Origin: Holdemanella porci
GTDB taxonomy: Bacteria > Bacillota_I > Bacilli_A > Erysipelotrichales > Erysipelotrichaceae
DNA: 34,142 nucleotides
NCBI RefSeq assembly: GCF_009696075.1
Contig: NZ_VUMR01000013.1
Coordinates: 1 to 34,142, forward strand
Direction of reading: 5' to 3'
The position numbers and the translations under genes were made by a program. The notes beneath the pieces were generated by a model that was given only the letters and a program-made list of their open reading frames with translations, was not told the DNA's origin and made no database searches. Of the stretch, positions 1 through 5,051 are shown in pieces. Every line of letters starts with the position of its first letter. Position 1 is the first letter of the stretch.

Positions 1-118
1 ATACAACACGAATTCACTCACATTGTGAATATGAATCTCCACAAAATTTTGAAAAACAATATTTGAAACATAAACATTAAAAAAACAGATATTTAAGTTG
101 TCTTAAATCTTGACATAG

Positions 119-370
119 TACCAAAACATTGTATTAAGTACAGTTGCAACACTCAATGAAATCCAACCATTAGTTAATCGATTGATTCAAATCACAATGG
201 ACGGAAAAATATCCGATGACGAAATTCCAGACTTTGCACTAATTAGTACAAGACTCGACGAAATCTCAACCGCATCTGACGTACTAAGACTATGGATAGA
301 GAAAACAATCCAAGTAAACAAACTAAATGGATCATTATTCTATGAAGAAGTAAATAAGTTAAAAAAATAA
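119..370 (+). pseudogene. 3' fragment of an unrecognised gene
   Basis: An open frame runs from just after a TAG at 116-118 to the TAA at 368-370. It has no ATG at its head; the only early start is a TTG at 182. The protein-like stretch includes LNEIQPLVNRL, DDEIPDFALISTRLDEI and ADVLRLWIEKTI-like wording (here SDVLRLWIEKTI). It is acidic and helical and reads like the C-terminal half of a regulator-type protein, though I cannot name the family. A TTGACA (111-116) and TATTAA (133-138) with 16-bp spacing lie just upstream, so it could still be transcribed. I read it as a truncated remnant; a short gene starting at TTG 182 is the alternative. Confidence 0.35.
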
Positions 371-399
371 ATTTTCCACACAAAAAGGCAGACTAATTT

Positions 400-523
400 T
401 ATAATGAAATATGTATACAAATAGATGACATCATGTTAGACTTAATATGTTGATTAACTCACTAATCAACATCTCCGAGAGTTGGCACCATTTCACATTT
501 ATTTAAGCCAACTCTATTTTTTT
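400..523 (+). ncRNA. Possible small RNA or leader with two hairpins and terminator
   Basis: A TATAAT at 400-405 is followed by two perfect hairpins. The first pairs ATGTTGATT (447-455) with AATCAACAT (464-472). The second pairs AGAGTTGGC (478-486) with GCCAACTCT (507-515) and is followed by ATTTTTTTAT, so it is a good intrinsic terminator. No -35 box is convincing and there is no open frame between. It may simply be the terminator of the upstream remnant, or a short RNA. I recognise no riboswitch class. Confidence 0.35.
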
Positions 524-535
524 ATCTAAATCAAA

Positions 536-567
536 AGAGACTGTTTTTTAACACAGCCTCTTTCTTG
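536..567 (-). terminator. Terminator of the EamA fragment
   Basis: AGAGACTGT (536-544) pairs with ACAGCCTCT (553-561) with one mismatch. On the minus strand the stem is followed by TTTTGA, placing it just behind the EamA remnant's stop codon. Confidence 0.55.
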
Positions 568-568
568 T

Positions 569-988
569 TTATTCTCTTAAGAAAATAATCAATGAAATTA
601 TGATTGTCAATCCTCCTAAACCTTTATTGAATGTGAGTGCTTCATTCAACCATGAGATTCCCACAATCATGGAGGTTACTGGTTCTAATAAACATGTGAA
701 GCTAGCTCTTGTACTTCCAAATAATAGTACGCCTTTTTTGTAGTAAAACGGTTGCTAAAAAGGATGAGGATAAAGCAAGTACTAATAATAGGCCATAGAC
801 AATCGTATCCATTTTAAATACAACATCTTGCATAAACGGATTCATTGTAAAAATTTCTATTGTTGTAAATAGTGCTAAATAGAAGGATAGCTTTAAAGCG
901 TTCATTTTCACTAATCCCGTCTTATCCATTTTAACCAAGTAAAAAGCATACGTTAATCCGGATGCGATAGCTAAAAAGTATCCAAATA
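569..988 (-). pseudogene. EamA/DMT-family transporter remnant, truncated and frameshifted
   Basis: The minus strand encodes the C-terminal half of a drug/metabolite transporter. From about 988 it reads hydrophobic helices (LFGYFLAIASGLTYAFYLVK, then NPFMQDVVFKMDTIVYGLLL) down to LLQK at about 737. There a run of six A bases shifts the frame. The new frame continues GVLLFGSTRASFTCLLEPV, TSMIVGISWLNEALT and ends LIIFLRE, the typical last EamA repeat with its conserved (L/A)EPVxS. Family members are near 300 residues; about 140 are left here. The 5' half is missing and the break abuts a GntR fragment on the other strand. One base in the homopolymer would restore the frame, but the missing N-terminus makes it a pseudogene anyway. 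Confidence 0.8.
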
Positions 989-1129
989 AACTACTACATC
1001 AAAACAGATCGTTTAATTTATTGCATTGAATTTATTGGTCGCACTCAAGACAATCAAATTGTGGAATACACAAAAAGCTTTATGGATACAAGTAAAATTA
1101 GATTTGAATACACTTTATCTAAAGACTAG
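985..1129 (+). pseudogene. C-terminal fragment of a GntR-family regulator (UTRA domain)
   Basis: An open plus-strand frame ends at TAG 1127-1129 and has no start codon or DNA-binding domain. It reads INYYIKTDRLIYCIEFIG, then QIVEYTKSFMDTSKIRFEY. This matches the end of a UTRA ligand-binding domain, where the conserved pattern is (P/I)VEYxxSxxxxxxxxF(E/H). It is followed directly by a strong terminator at 1141. The left end abuts the truncated EamA gene at about 985-990, so this is a deletion or recombination junction between two lost genes. Confidence 0.7.
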
Positions 1130-1140
1130 AGAAAAAAAAC

Positions 1141-1173
1141 AGAGGTTGTAGATCGCTACAACCTCTTTCTTTT
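1141..1173. terminator. Bidirectional intrinsic terminator
   Basis: AGAGGTTGTAG (1141-1151) pairs perfectly with CTACAACCTCT (1156-1166) over an ATCG loop. A T-rich run follows on the plus side, and on the minus side TTTTTTTTC (reverse of 1131-1140). It would end both the GntR remnant and the Nif3-family gene. Confidence 0.85.
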
Positions 1174-1193
1174 ACCCTCATTTTCATTATGTT

Positions 1194-1985
1194 TTATTTA
1201 AAATATGAAATTTTAAAGCCTTCTTCCAAATACTCCACATCAAGATCAGGAAGCTTATCATTGAAATAATTCACCATGTTTTTTAAACCACCAATTTCAC
1301 AACCAGCATGATTTACTACAATCATAGGCAAATCATTATCAATCGCATATTGAGCATCTTTGTAGTTTGTGATTCCATCATCCGCAACAATCACTACATC
1401 TGGATTGAATTCTAACATTTCAAAGATATCCGTTCCAGCACCAGTACCAATGGCTAAATGAGATACTTCTTTATTTACATCCCCAAAAACATATACTCCC
1501 TCTTCACCATCTTCTTTTAATACATTAGCCACATGCGCTGCTAATTCTGAAACGGTTTGTTTAGGAATATTTGCAGATTGATAATATGAGTTAATCACTC
1601 TATCCCTAAAATCAAAACCAAGCTTTTTAGCCCATACATCACTCACACCATATTCAGGGATAGAATCCCAAACATCATGACAACGATACACACAAATATG
1701 TCCCTTACTTAATAAGTCTTTCTTATGTTCAATAGACTCTACTAATTTAGTTTCCAAATGCGTACCCGTAGTATAGAAAATATTCTCATGAGAAATAATG
1801 AAGTTAATACCTTTTTTTAATGCTTGTTCAATCACCCTATTTGTAGCCACCCAACAAACACCAATCTTCTTTACTTCTTGATCATCATCACCAAATAAAA
1901 CACGATCCCTTGTACAACGATTCCAACGAACCCAAGTACCCTCTTCTTTTAAACATTCAATTACATCTTTAATCTTCATAACCAT
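1194..1985 (-). CDS. Nif3-like dinuclear metal-centre family protein
   Basis: A 263-residue protein if it starts at the ATG at 1985 (MVMKIKDVIECL); the next ATG at 1979 is equally possible. GAGGGG lies just upstream. An open frame extends to 2045 but overlaps an older gene remnant. The protein has the Nif3/GTP-cyclohydrolase-I-type-2 layout: an early IISHENIFYTTG segment where family members have a metal-binding SHHP/SHEN-like motif, a central GTGAG turn, DVVIVADDG, and a late VNHAGCEIGG where they have HxxSE-type ligands. Substrate and reaction are unknown for most of this family; members are soluble hexamers with two metal ions. The ligand positions look only partly conserved, so it belongs to a divergent branch. 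It stands alone and ends at a shared terminator. Confidence 0.8.
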   Translation of the reverse strand: MVMKIKDVIECLKEEGTWVRWNRCTRDRVLFGDDDQEVKKIGVCWVATNRVIEQALKKGINFIISHENIFYTTGTHLETKLVESIEHKKDLLSKGHICVYRCHDVWDSIPEYGVSDVWAKKLGFDFRDRVINSYYQSANIPKQTVSELAAHVANVLKEDGEEGVYVFGDVNKEVSHLAIGTGAGTDIFEMLEFNPDVVIVADDGITNYKDAQYAIDNDLPMIVVNHAGCEIGGLKNMVNYFNDKLPDLDVEYLEEGFKISYFK

Positions 1986-2143
1986 AAAACCCCTCGATAA
2001 TCTTCTTAATCTCAACCAACTCATGATTGAAAACATCAAATTCATCCACTAAGACCCTTACTTCTTCACAATCTAGTACTACATCACTACTATTTTAGCT
2101 TATTCAATACACATTCCAACAATTCATAATCCTCATCTGTCAT
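1969..2143 (-). pseudogene. Decayed small gene upstream of the Nif3-family gene
   Basis: On the minus strand an ATG at 2143 opens MTDEDYELLECVLNKLK and then hits stops. After about 30 bp a second frame reads DCEEVRVLVDEFDVFNHELV, then EIKKIIEGFYGYED and a TAA at 1969, overlapping the Nif3 start. Both parts are acidic, helical and protein-like, so I read one small gene of roughly 60 residues broken by a frameshift and substitutions. No family is recognised. It could also be chance coding-like sequence. Confidence 0.3.
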
Positions 2144-2172
2144 CTACCTTAAGCATCATAAAAGCCGTCACA

Positions 2173-2499
2173 TTATGCAACGGCAAGTCTTCTATGAAAC
2201 TTATATATATGAATAGCTAATAAACAAACCAATACAATCGACACTGTTCTATGAAGAAGTAATATTATTGGATGTTCAACCATAATCAATCCTAGTATTC
2301 CTAAAACAAAGGATAATATAGTTAATACAATAATAAGAATATACTTCAAATCCAATCTTTTTCTATACAGGAACACATGAATCAAAGCCAATACTAAGAA
2401 TAATGTAGAAGCCAATTTATGAACTATGATTCCAGTAATTGGAACCATAATAGTCAAAACAAAGCTAATAGCGAGTAAATAATTCAAAACCCTTCTCAT
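2173..2499 (-). CDS. Four-helix membrane protein, DUF4405-like (possible haem-binding)
   Basis: 108 residues from ATG 2499 (MRRVLNYLLAISFVL), which overlaps the upstream gene's TGA as ATGA, so translation is coupled. Four membrane segments are clear. Histidines sit in helix-start positions: IIVHKLAST, LIHVFLYRK, LLLHRTVS and AIHIYKFHR. This spacing resembles DUF4405/cytochrome-b561-like small membrane proteins, in which paired histidines hold haem; that function is inferred, not shown. The partner gene upstream is a broken ybaN-like gene, so the protein may now depend on weak read-through or its own initiation. Confidence 0.6.
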   Translation of the reverse strand: MRRVLNYLLAISFVLTIMVPITGIIVHKLASTLFLVLALIHVFLYRKRLDLKYILIIVLTILSFVLGILGLIMVEHPIILLLHRTVSIVLVCLLAIHIYKFHRRLAVA

Positions 2500-2852
2500 A
2501 CTGTCTTTACTCCAAACGTAAAATAAACCATATGAAAAATCCAAACAATCAATAAAACAATATTACCAACGACAATGCCCTTCAATCCCATCATGATAAA
2601 TCCAATGCTCGTCAATAAAGTTACTGAACACATAATACGAACCTTTGCTTGTTTCGTCATATCATTCTTCATATTGTTATCTTTATACAACTTCGTATTC
2701 TTAAACCAACCATCCAATTTTTCACTTGTTTTTGCAAAACAAAAAGCTGCAAGCAACACAAAAGGAACCGTTGGAAGAATCGGTAATATGACACTAATAA
2801 TTCCTAACCCTTATGATATGCATCCAATCATGATATATAGAATCTTTCTCAT
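2496..2852 (-). pseudogene. ybaN: YbaN-like (DUF454) membrane protein gene with in-frame stop
   Basis: The full frame starts at ATG 2852 (MRKILYIMIGCIS), meets TAA at codon 14 (2811-2813), then continues in frame with GLGIISVILPILPTVPFVLL and AAFCFAKTSEKLDGWF. These are the DUF454 signatures (GLGxxGxxLPxLPTxPFxLLAAxCFAKSS). The remaining 118 codons are intact to the stop at 2496. A single-base change would convert the TAA to a leucine TTA, the usual residue there. A GTG at 2759 could restart an 87-residue product without the first helix. Either the gene is newly dead or the stop is a sequencing error. It is coupled to the downstream DUF4405-like gene. Confidence 0.75.
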
Positions 2853-2956
2853 TATGCCTCTATATATAACTCATATTTTATAAAAGAAGCCATCTCTTGT
2901 TAGATATGATTAACTTTTGGTTATTCTACTGAATTTATGACTTGTTTTCAATCAGT

Positions 2957-2985
2957 TTGCATAATCCCCTATTTATAGCTATAAT
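2957..2985 (+). promoter_or_regulatory. Promoter of putative antitoxin RNA 1
   Basis: TTGCAT (2957-2962), a 17-bp spacer and a perfect TATAAT (2980-2985). The start would fall near 2992, exactly where sequence identity with the second module begins. Confidence 0.75.
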
Positions 2986-2991
2986 ACAAAT

Positions 2992-3090
2992 ACAGAAAGA
3001 CTACTGGATACAGTGGTCACTCTGAAATCATTCTAATGCGAAGGCACTAGTTTAACTTCTTTGCGTGAAAGGTGGACTAGTGTCTTTTTC
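2992..3090 (+). ncRNA. Putative type I antitoxin RNA, copy 1
   Basis: About 98 nt. The first 35 nt (2992-3026) are identical to those of copy 2. A 5' hairpin pairs ACTACTG with CAGTGGT around a GATA loop and is followed by the conserved CTCTGAA. The 3' end is a terminator stem, GGCACTAGT (3043-3051) with ACTAGTGTC (3076-3084), then TTTTTC. The RNA has no start codon with a ribosome site. It is convergent with the small peptide gene ending at 3089, so the two transcripts overlap at their 3' ends and share the terminator, as in Fst/par and TxpA/RatA-type systems. Four copies exist in this window. The assignment is inferred from architecture. Confidence 0.6.
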
Positions 3091-3178
3091 ATTTTTCTAT
3101 AATCATCAACGTAAGTCGTAGTATTTGAACTATGGCCATTAAAGTCATGGCAACGTCAATATAAAGATAAATGTACAT
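3089..3178 (-). CDS. Putative type I toxin peptide, 29 residues, copy 1
   Basis: ATG at 3178, TGA at 3089. The peptide begins MYIYLYIDVAMTLMAIVQIL and ends LMIIEK: one hydrophobic helix with a charged end, as in type I membrane toxins. AGGAGG (3186-3191) sits 7 nt before the ATG, an ideal ribosome site. A paralogue at 3502-3603 shares MYIYLYIDVAM and the IIEK tail, with changes that mostly keep hydrophobicity, which supports real coding. The peptide does not resemble Fst, BsrG or TxpA closely, so the family is unrecognised by me. Expression is probably controlled by the convergent RNA and by leader folding. Confidence 0.6.
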   Translation of the reverse strand: MYIYLYIDVAMTLMAIVQILRLTLMIIEK

Positions 3179-3356
3179 ATGACAACCTCCTACAATAATC
3201 GGAATCGAGCCGAGAATGCAAGCTAAATTACTTTTAATTTCAGAGGTACCACCCTACTGTACACAGTAGCCAATTCCAATTATAAAGGTTCAATGTGAAA
3301 ACATTATTAATTCCAATAAATTTGTTGCGATTGTTCCTATTTCATCTAAAACGACT
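3179..3356 (-). promoter_or_regulatory. Toxin 1 promoter and structured leader
   Basis: On the minus strand TATAAT (3279-3284) follows a 68-bp block (3289-3356) that is identical in copy 2. The -35 region is not consensus, so the conserved block may hold an activator or UP-like element. The ~95-nt leader begins with a hairpin, CTACTG/CAGTAG around TGTA, matching the antitoxin's 5' hairpin. ACCTCT (3242-3247) can pair with the SD region (3185-3190), which would hide the ribosome site. Confidence 0.5.
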
Positions 3357-3385
3357 TATTTTCATTGATTTAGATAGAGTTAACC

Positions 3386-3414
3386 TTGACATTTAAATAT
3401 ATCGATTATTTAAT
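3386..3414 (+). promoter_or_regulatory. Promoter of putative antitoxin RNA 2
   Basis: Perfect TTGACA (3386-3391), 17-bp spacer, TTTAAT (3409-3414). The predicted start at about 3421 coincides with the beginning of identity to antitoxin 1. Confidence 0.7.
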
Positions 3415-3420
3415 ATACAT

Positions 3421-3513
3421 ACAGAAAGACTACTGGATACAGTGGTCACTCTGAATTAAATAATGTCAAAAGACACTAGTAATCCATTGTGGTGACGGGA
3501 ACTAGTGTCTTTT
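3421..3513 (+). ncRNA. Putative type I antitoxin RNA, copy 2
   Basis: About 92 nt, starting with the same 35 nt as copy 1 (hairpin ACTACTG/CAGTGGT, then CTCTGAA). It ends in a stronger terminator: GACACTAGT (3472-3480) with ACTAGTGTC (3501-3509), extended by flanking AAAA and TTTT to 13 pairs. The stem is symmetric, so it also ends the toxin transcript from the other strand. The toxin 2 stop codon lies inside the stem. Confidence 0.6.
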
Positions 3514-3603
3514 ACATTTTTCTATAATCAATAATGTGATTTTTAGTATTTCTACTATAGCCAATAAACACATGGCAACATCAATATATAGATAAATATA
3601 CAT
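3502..3603 (-). CDS. Putative type I toxin peptide, 33 residues, copy 2
   Basis: ATG at 3603, TAG at 3502. It begins MYIYLYIDVAMCLLAIVEIL and ends LLIIEKCKRH: a single hydrophobic helix and a short basic tail. AGGAGG sits 8 nt upstream. UCCUUCU (3629-3635 on the minus strand) can pair with the AGGAGGA (3612-3618) over a 10-nt loop, burying the ribosome site. The four extra residues relative to copy 1 come from loss of the TGA. The same IIEKC-K-H ending is still readable at 13623-13649, in a toxin relic next to a third antitoxin copy. Confidence 0.6.
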   Translation of the reverse strand: MYIYLYIDVAMCLLAIVEILKITLLIIEKCKRH

Positions 3604-3787
3604 ACAACACGTCCTCCTGCAAAAAAATAGAAGGATCTGTCGAGAACTCAAGCAGATATCATTTTTAATTCCAAGGGTTCACCGTTACTACATCCAGTAG
3701 CCAATTCCTATTATAAAACTTCAATGTGAAAACATTATTAATTCCAATAAATTTGTTGCGATTGTTCCTATTTCATCTAAAACGACT
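3604..3787 (-). promoter_or_regulatory. Toxin 2 promoter and structured leader
   Basis: TATAAT at 3710-3715 on the minus strand, with the 68-bp conserved block at 3720-3787 upstream. The leader opens with CTACTGGATG/TAGTAA-type sequence related to the antitoxin hairpin and ends with the SD-masking hairpin described for the toxin. Confidence 0.5.
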
Positions 3788-3797
3788 AATTTTCAAC

Positions 3798-3826
3798 AAA
3801 ATAAAAGAACGTCGTGCAGGCGTTCT
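3798..3826 (-). terminator. Terminator of the MarR/membrane-protein operon
   Basis: On the minus strand AGAACG pairs with CGTTCT (3806-3826), followed by TTTATTTT. It lies just downstream of the stop of the membrane protein gene at 3839. Confidence 0.6.
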
Positions 3827-3838
3827 CTTGAAGAAATT

Positions 3839-4480
3839 CTAAAACAATAATTGCAATCCCATCACGATGACCCACATATAAGCACAAGTCTTAGAAATCA
3901 TCAATAAACCAATCTTTGGTTTTGGCTTAGACCACAATGTAACAAGGATGTAGCAGCCAAAAGAAATAAGGATGGCTGCAACCATACGGTTCATATGTAA
4001 ATCGTACATATTTCCTGAAATGGCATAAAGAAGAATCACACCAATTCCAGTTACGGCAAACACGGCATTACGAATCACAGACAACTTCCTGTTTCCTTCT
4101 TCTGAAGTCCAGTTATTTTGTGTCAAGAAACAAACAACGATACGAATAATTGTTGAAATCCAAATCATAGCCTCGACCCAAAGTGGAGCTTGAAATGTTG
4201 GAAATGCTAATATCCAGATAAACAATAATATAATATAGAACACTGTCATTGTGATTGAAGATACCTGCAATCCAATTCCAAGTTGCCTTTTAATTTTATC
4301 GTTTGTTCCATATATTGCTCTTTTAATACGAGGAACCAAGTGGAGTGCGTCTCCACCACACAACGTTAATGTTAATACACCATATAATACGAACAATGGA
4401 TTTCCTTTCGCATATACAAAAAATAAGATTCCAGTAATTAAGTCAAAAATCAAGTAACAAGCATCAAAAATAGCTTCCAT
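3839..4480 (-). CDS. Seven-helix integral membrane protein of unknown function
   Basis: 213 residues with about seven hydrophobic segments (roughly residues 5-25, 29-49, 70-92, 98-118, 134-155, 165-183 and 190-213). A conserved-looking loop after helix 2 reads GGDALHLVPRI. No enzyme motif is visible. It starts 4 nt after the stop of a MarR-type regulator, so the two form an operon, and the regulator probably controls this gene. MarR-linked membrane proteins are often transporters or stress-response proteins, but this one is not a recognisable MFS or MATE exporter. The function is open. Confidence 0.7.
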   Translation of the reverse strand: MEAIFDACYLIFDLITGILFFVYAKGNPLFVLYGVLTLTLCGGDALHLVPRIKRAIYGTNDKIKRQLGIGLQVSSITMTVFYIILLFIWILAFPTFQAPLWVEAMIWISTIIRIVVCFLTQNNWTSEEGNRKLSVIRNAVFAVTGIGVILLYAISGNMYDLHMNRMVAAILISFGCYILVTLWSKPKPKIGLLMISKTCAYMWVIVMGLQLLF

Positions 4481-4484
4481 TCAA

Positions 4485-4922
4485 TCAGGCATTTTTTTCT
4501 TTTGAAATCATCCTTTCTGCATTGTCATACACCTTTTGAAATACACTCATAAACACTTTGATTTCTTCTTCACTAAGACCTTCAAACATATCTTGCGTAA
4601 ACTCCTTTTGCGCCCATATTCCATCTTCAATTCCTTCATTAGTCAATTGTAGTAAATGAATAGTTACATGCTTTTTATTGTCTTTGTCGATTCTTTTCTC
4701 AATAAAACCACGACCTTCTGATACTTTAAGTGAAGTCGAAACATGAGACTTTGTAGACTTACGAATACGAACAATGTCCGCAGCCGTATTATACGCAGGA
4801 TTGTTGTAAATAAACATTAATATATCATACTCCAACTGTCTTAACTGATATTTTTCGCAAACACCAGAAACCTTCATCTCATAATATCTCGTTATCGTTT
4901 TATGTTCATCCCAAAAGTGCAT
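4485..4922 (-). CDS. MarR-family transcriptional regulator
   Basis: 145 residues from ATG 4922 (MHFWDEHKTITRYYE). The upstream ATG at 4937 is rejected because GGAGGG, the ribosome site, lies inside that extension and is well placed for 4922. A winged helix-turn-helix spans about residues 35-105: NTAADIVRIRKSTKSHVSTS as the HTH, then GFIEKRIDKDNKKHVTIHLL as the wing. Dimerisation helices flank it. It is the first gene of a two-gene operon with the membrane protein. An imperfect palindrome, AGAATGTTTTCGTTCT (4948-4963), lies between its promoter and ribosome site and could be an autoregulatory operator. The ligand is unknown. Confidence 0.85.
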   Translation of the reverse strand: MHFWDEHKTITRYYEMKVSGVCEKYQLRQLEYDILMFIYNNPAYNTAADIVRIRKSTKSHVSTSLKVSEGRGFIEKRIDKDNKKHVTIHLLQLTNEGIEDGIWAQKEFTQDMFEGLSEEEIKVFMSVFQKVYDNAERMISKEKNA

Positions 4923-4947
4923 ATGCACCCTCCTCATCGTTTTATTA

Positions 4948-5027
4948 AGAATGTTTTCGTTCTATAGCTACTCTATGGGTTTGTCAACAACTTTTTATTG
5001 ACACTTTTTATGTAAAAATACTATGCT
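4948..5027. promoter_or_regulatory. Divergent promoters, with possible MarR operator
   Basis: Plus strand: TTGACA (4998-5003), 18-bp spacer, TATGCT (5022-5027) drives the HD-GYP/GGDEF gene. Minus strand: TTGACA (4982-4987) and TATAGA (4961-4966) at a short 15-bp spacing serve the MarR gene. The palindrome at 4948-4963 overlaps the minus -10, which fits repression by the MarR protein. Confidence 0.5.
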
Positions 5028-5051
5028 AACTATAAGGGAAGGGATCCAAAT

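Larger units (their letters stand above)
2992..3787. repeat. Tandem duplication of a ~430-bp toxin-antitoxin unit
   Basis: Two units in the same orientation, 2957-3356 and 3386-3787. The ends are the most conserved parts: 35 identical bases at the antitoxin start and 68 identical bases upstream of the toxin promoter. The toxin and leader between them have diverged. Conservation of control regions over the leader suggests either recent gene conversion or selection on shared regulation. Confidence 0.8.

Noticed and set aside
1986-2045. N-terminal extension of the Nif3-family protein
   Set aside because: The added 20 residues overlap the tail of a small gene remnant, and the ribosome site GAGGGG favours the starts at 1985 or 1979.
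3235-3270. GGGTGGTACC in the toxin 1 leader, resembling a T-box
   Set aside because: The matching position in copy 2 reads differently, no specifier stem or antiterminator is present, and the downstream gene is a small peptide rather than an amino-acid gene.
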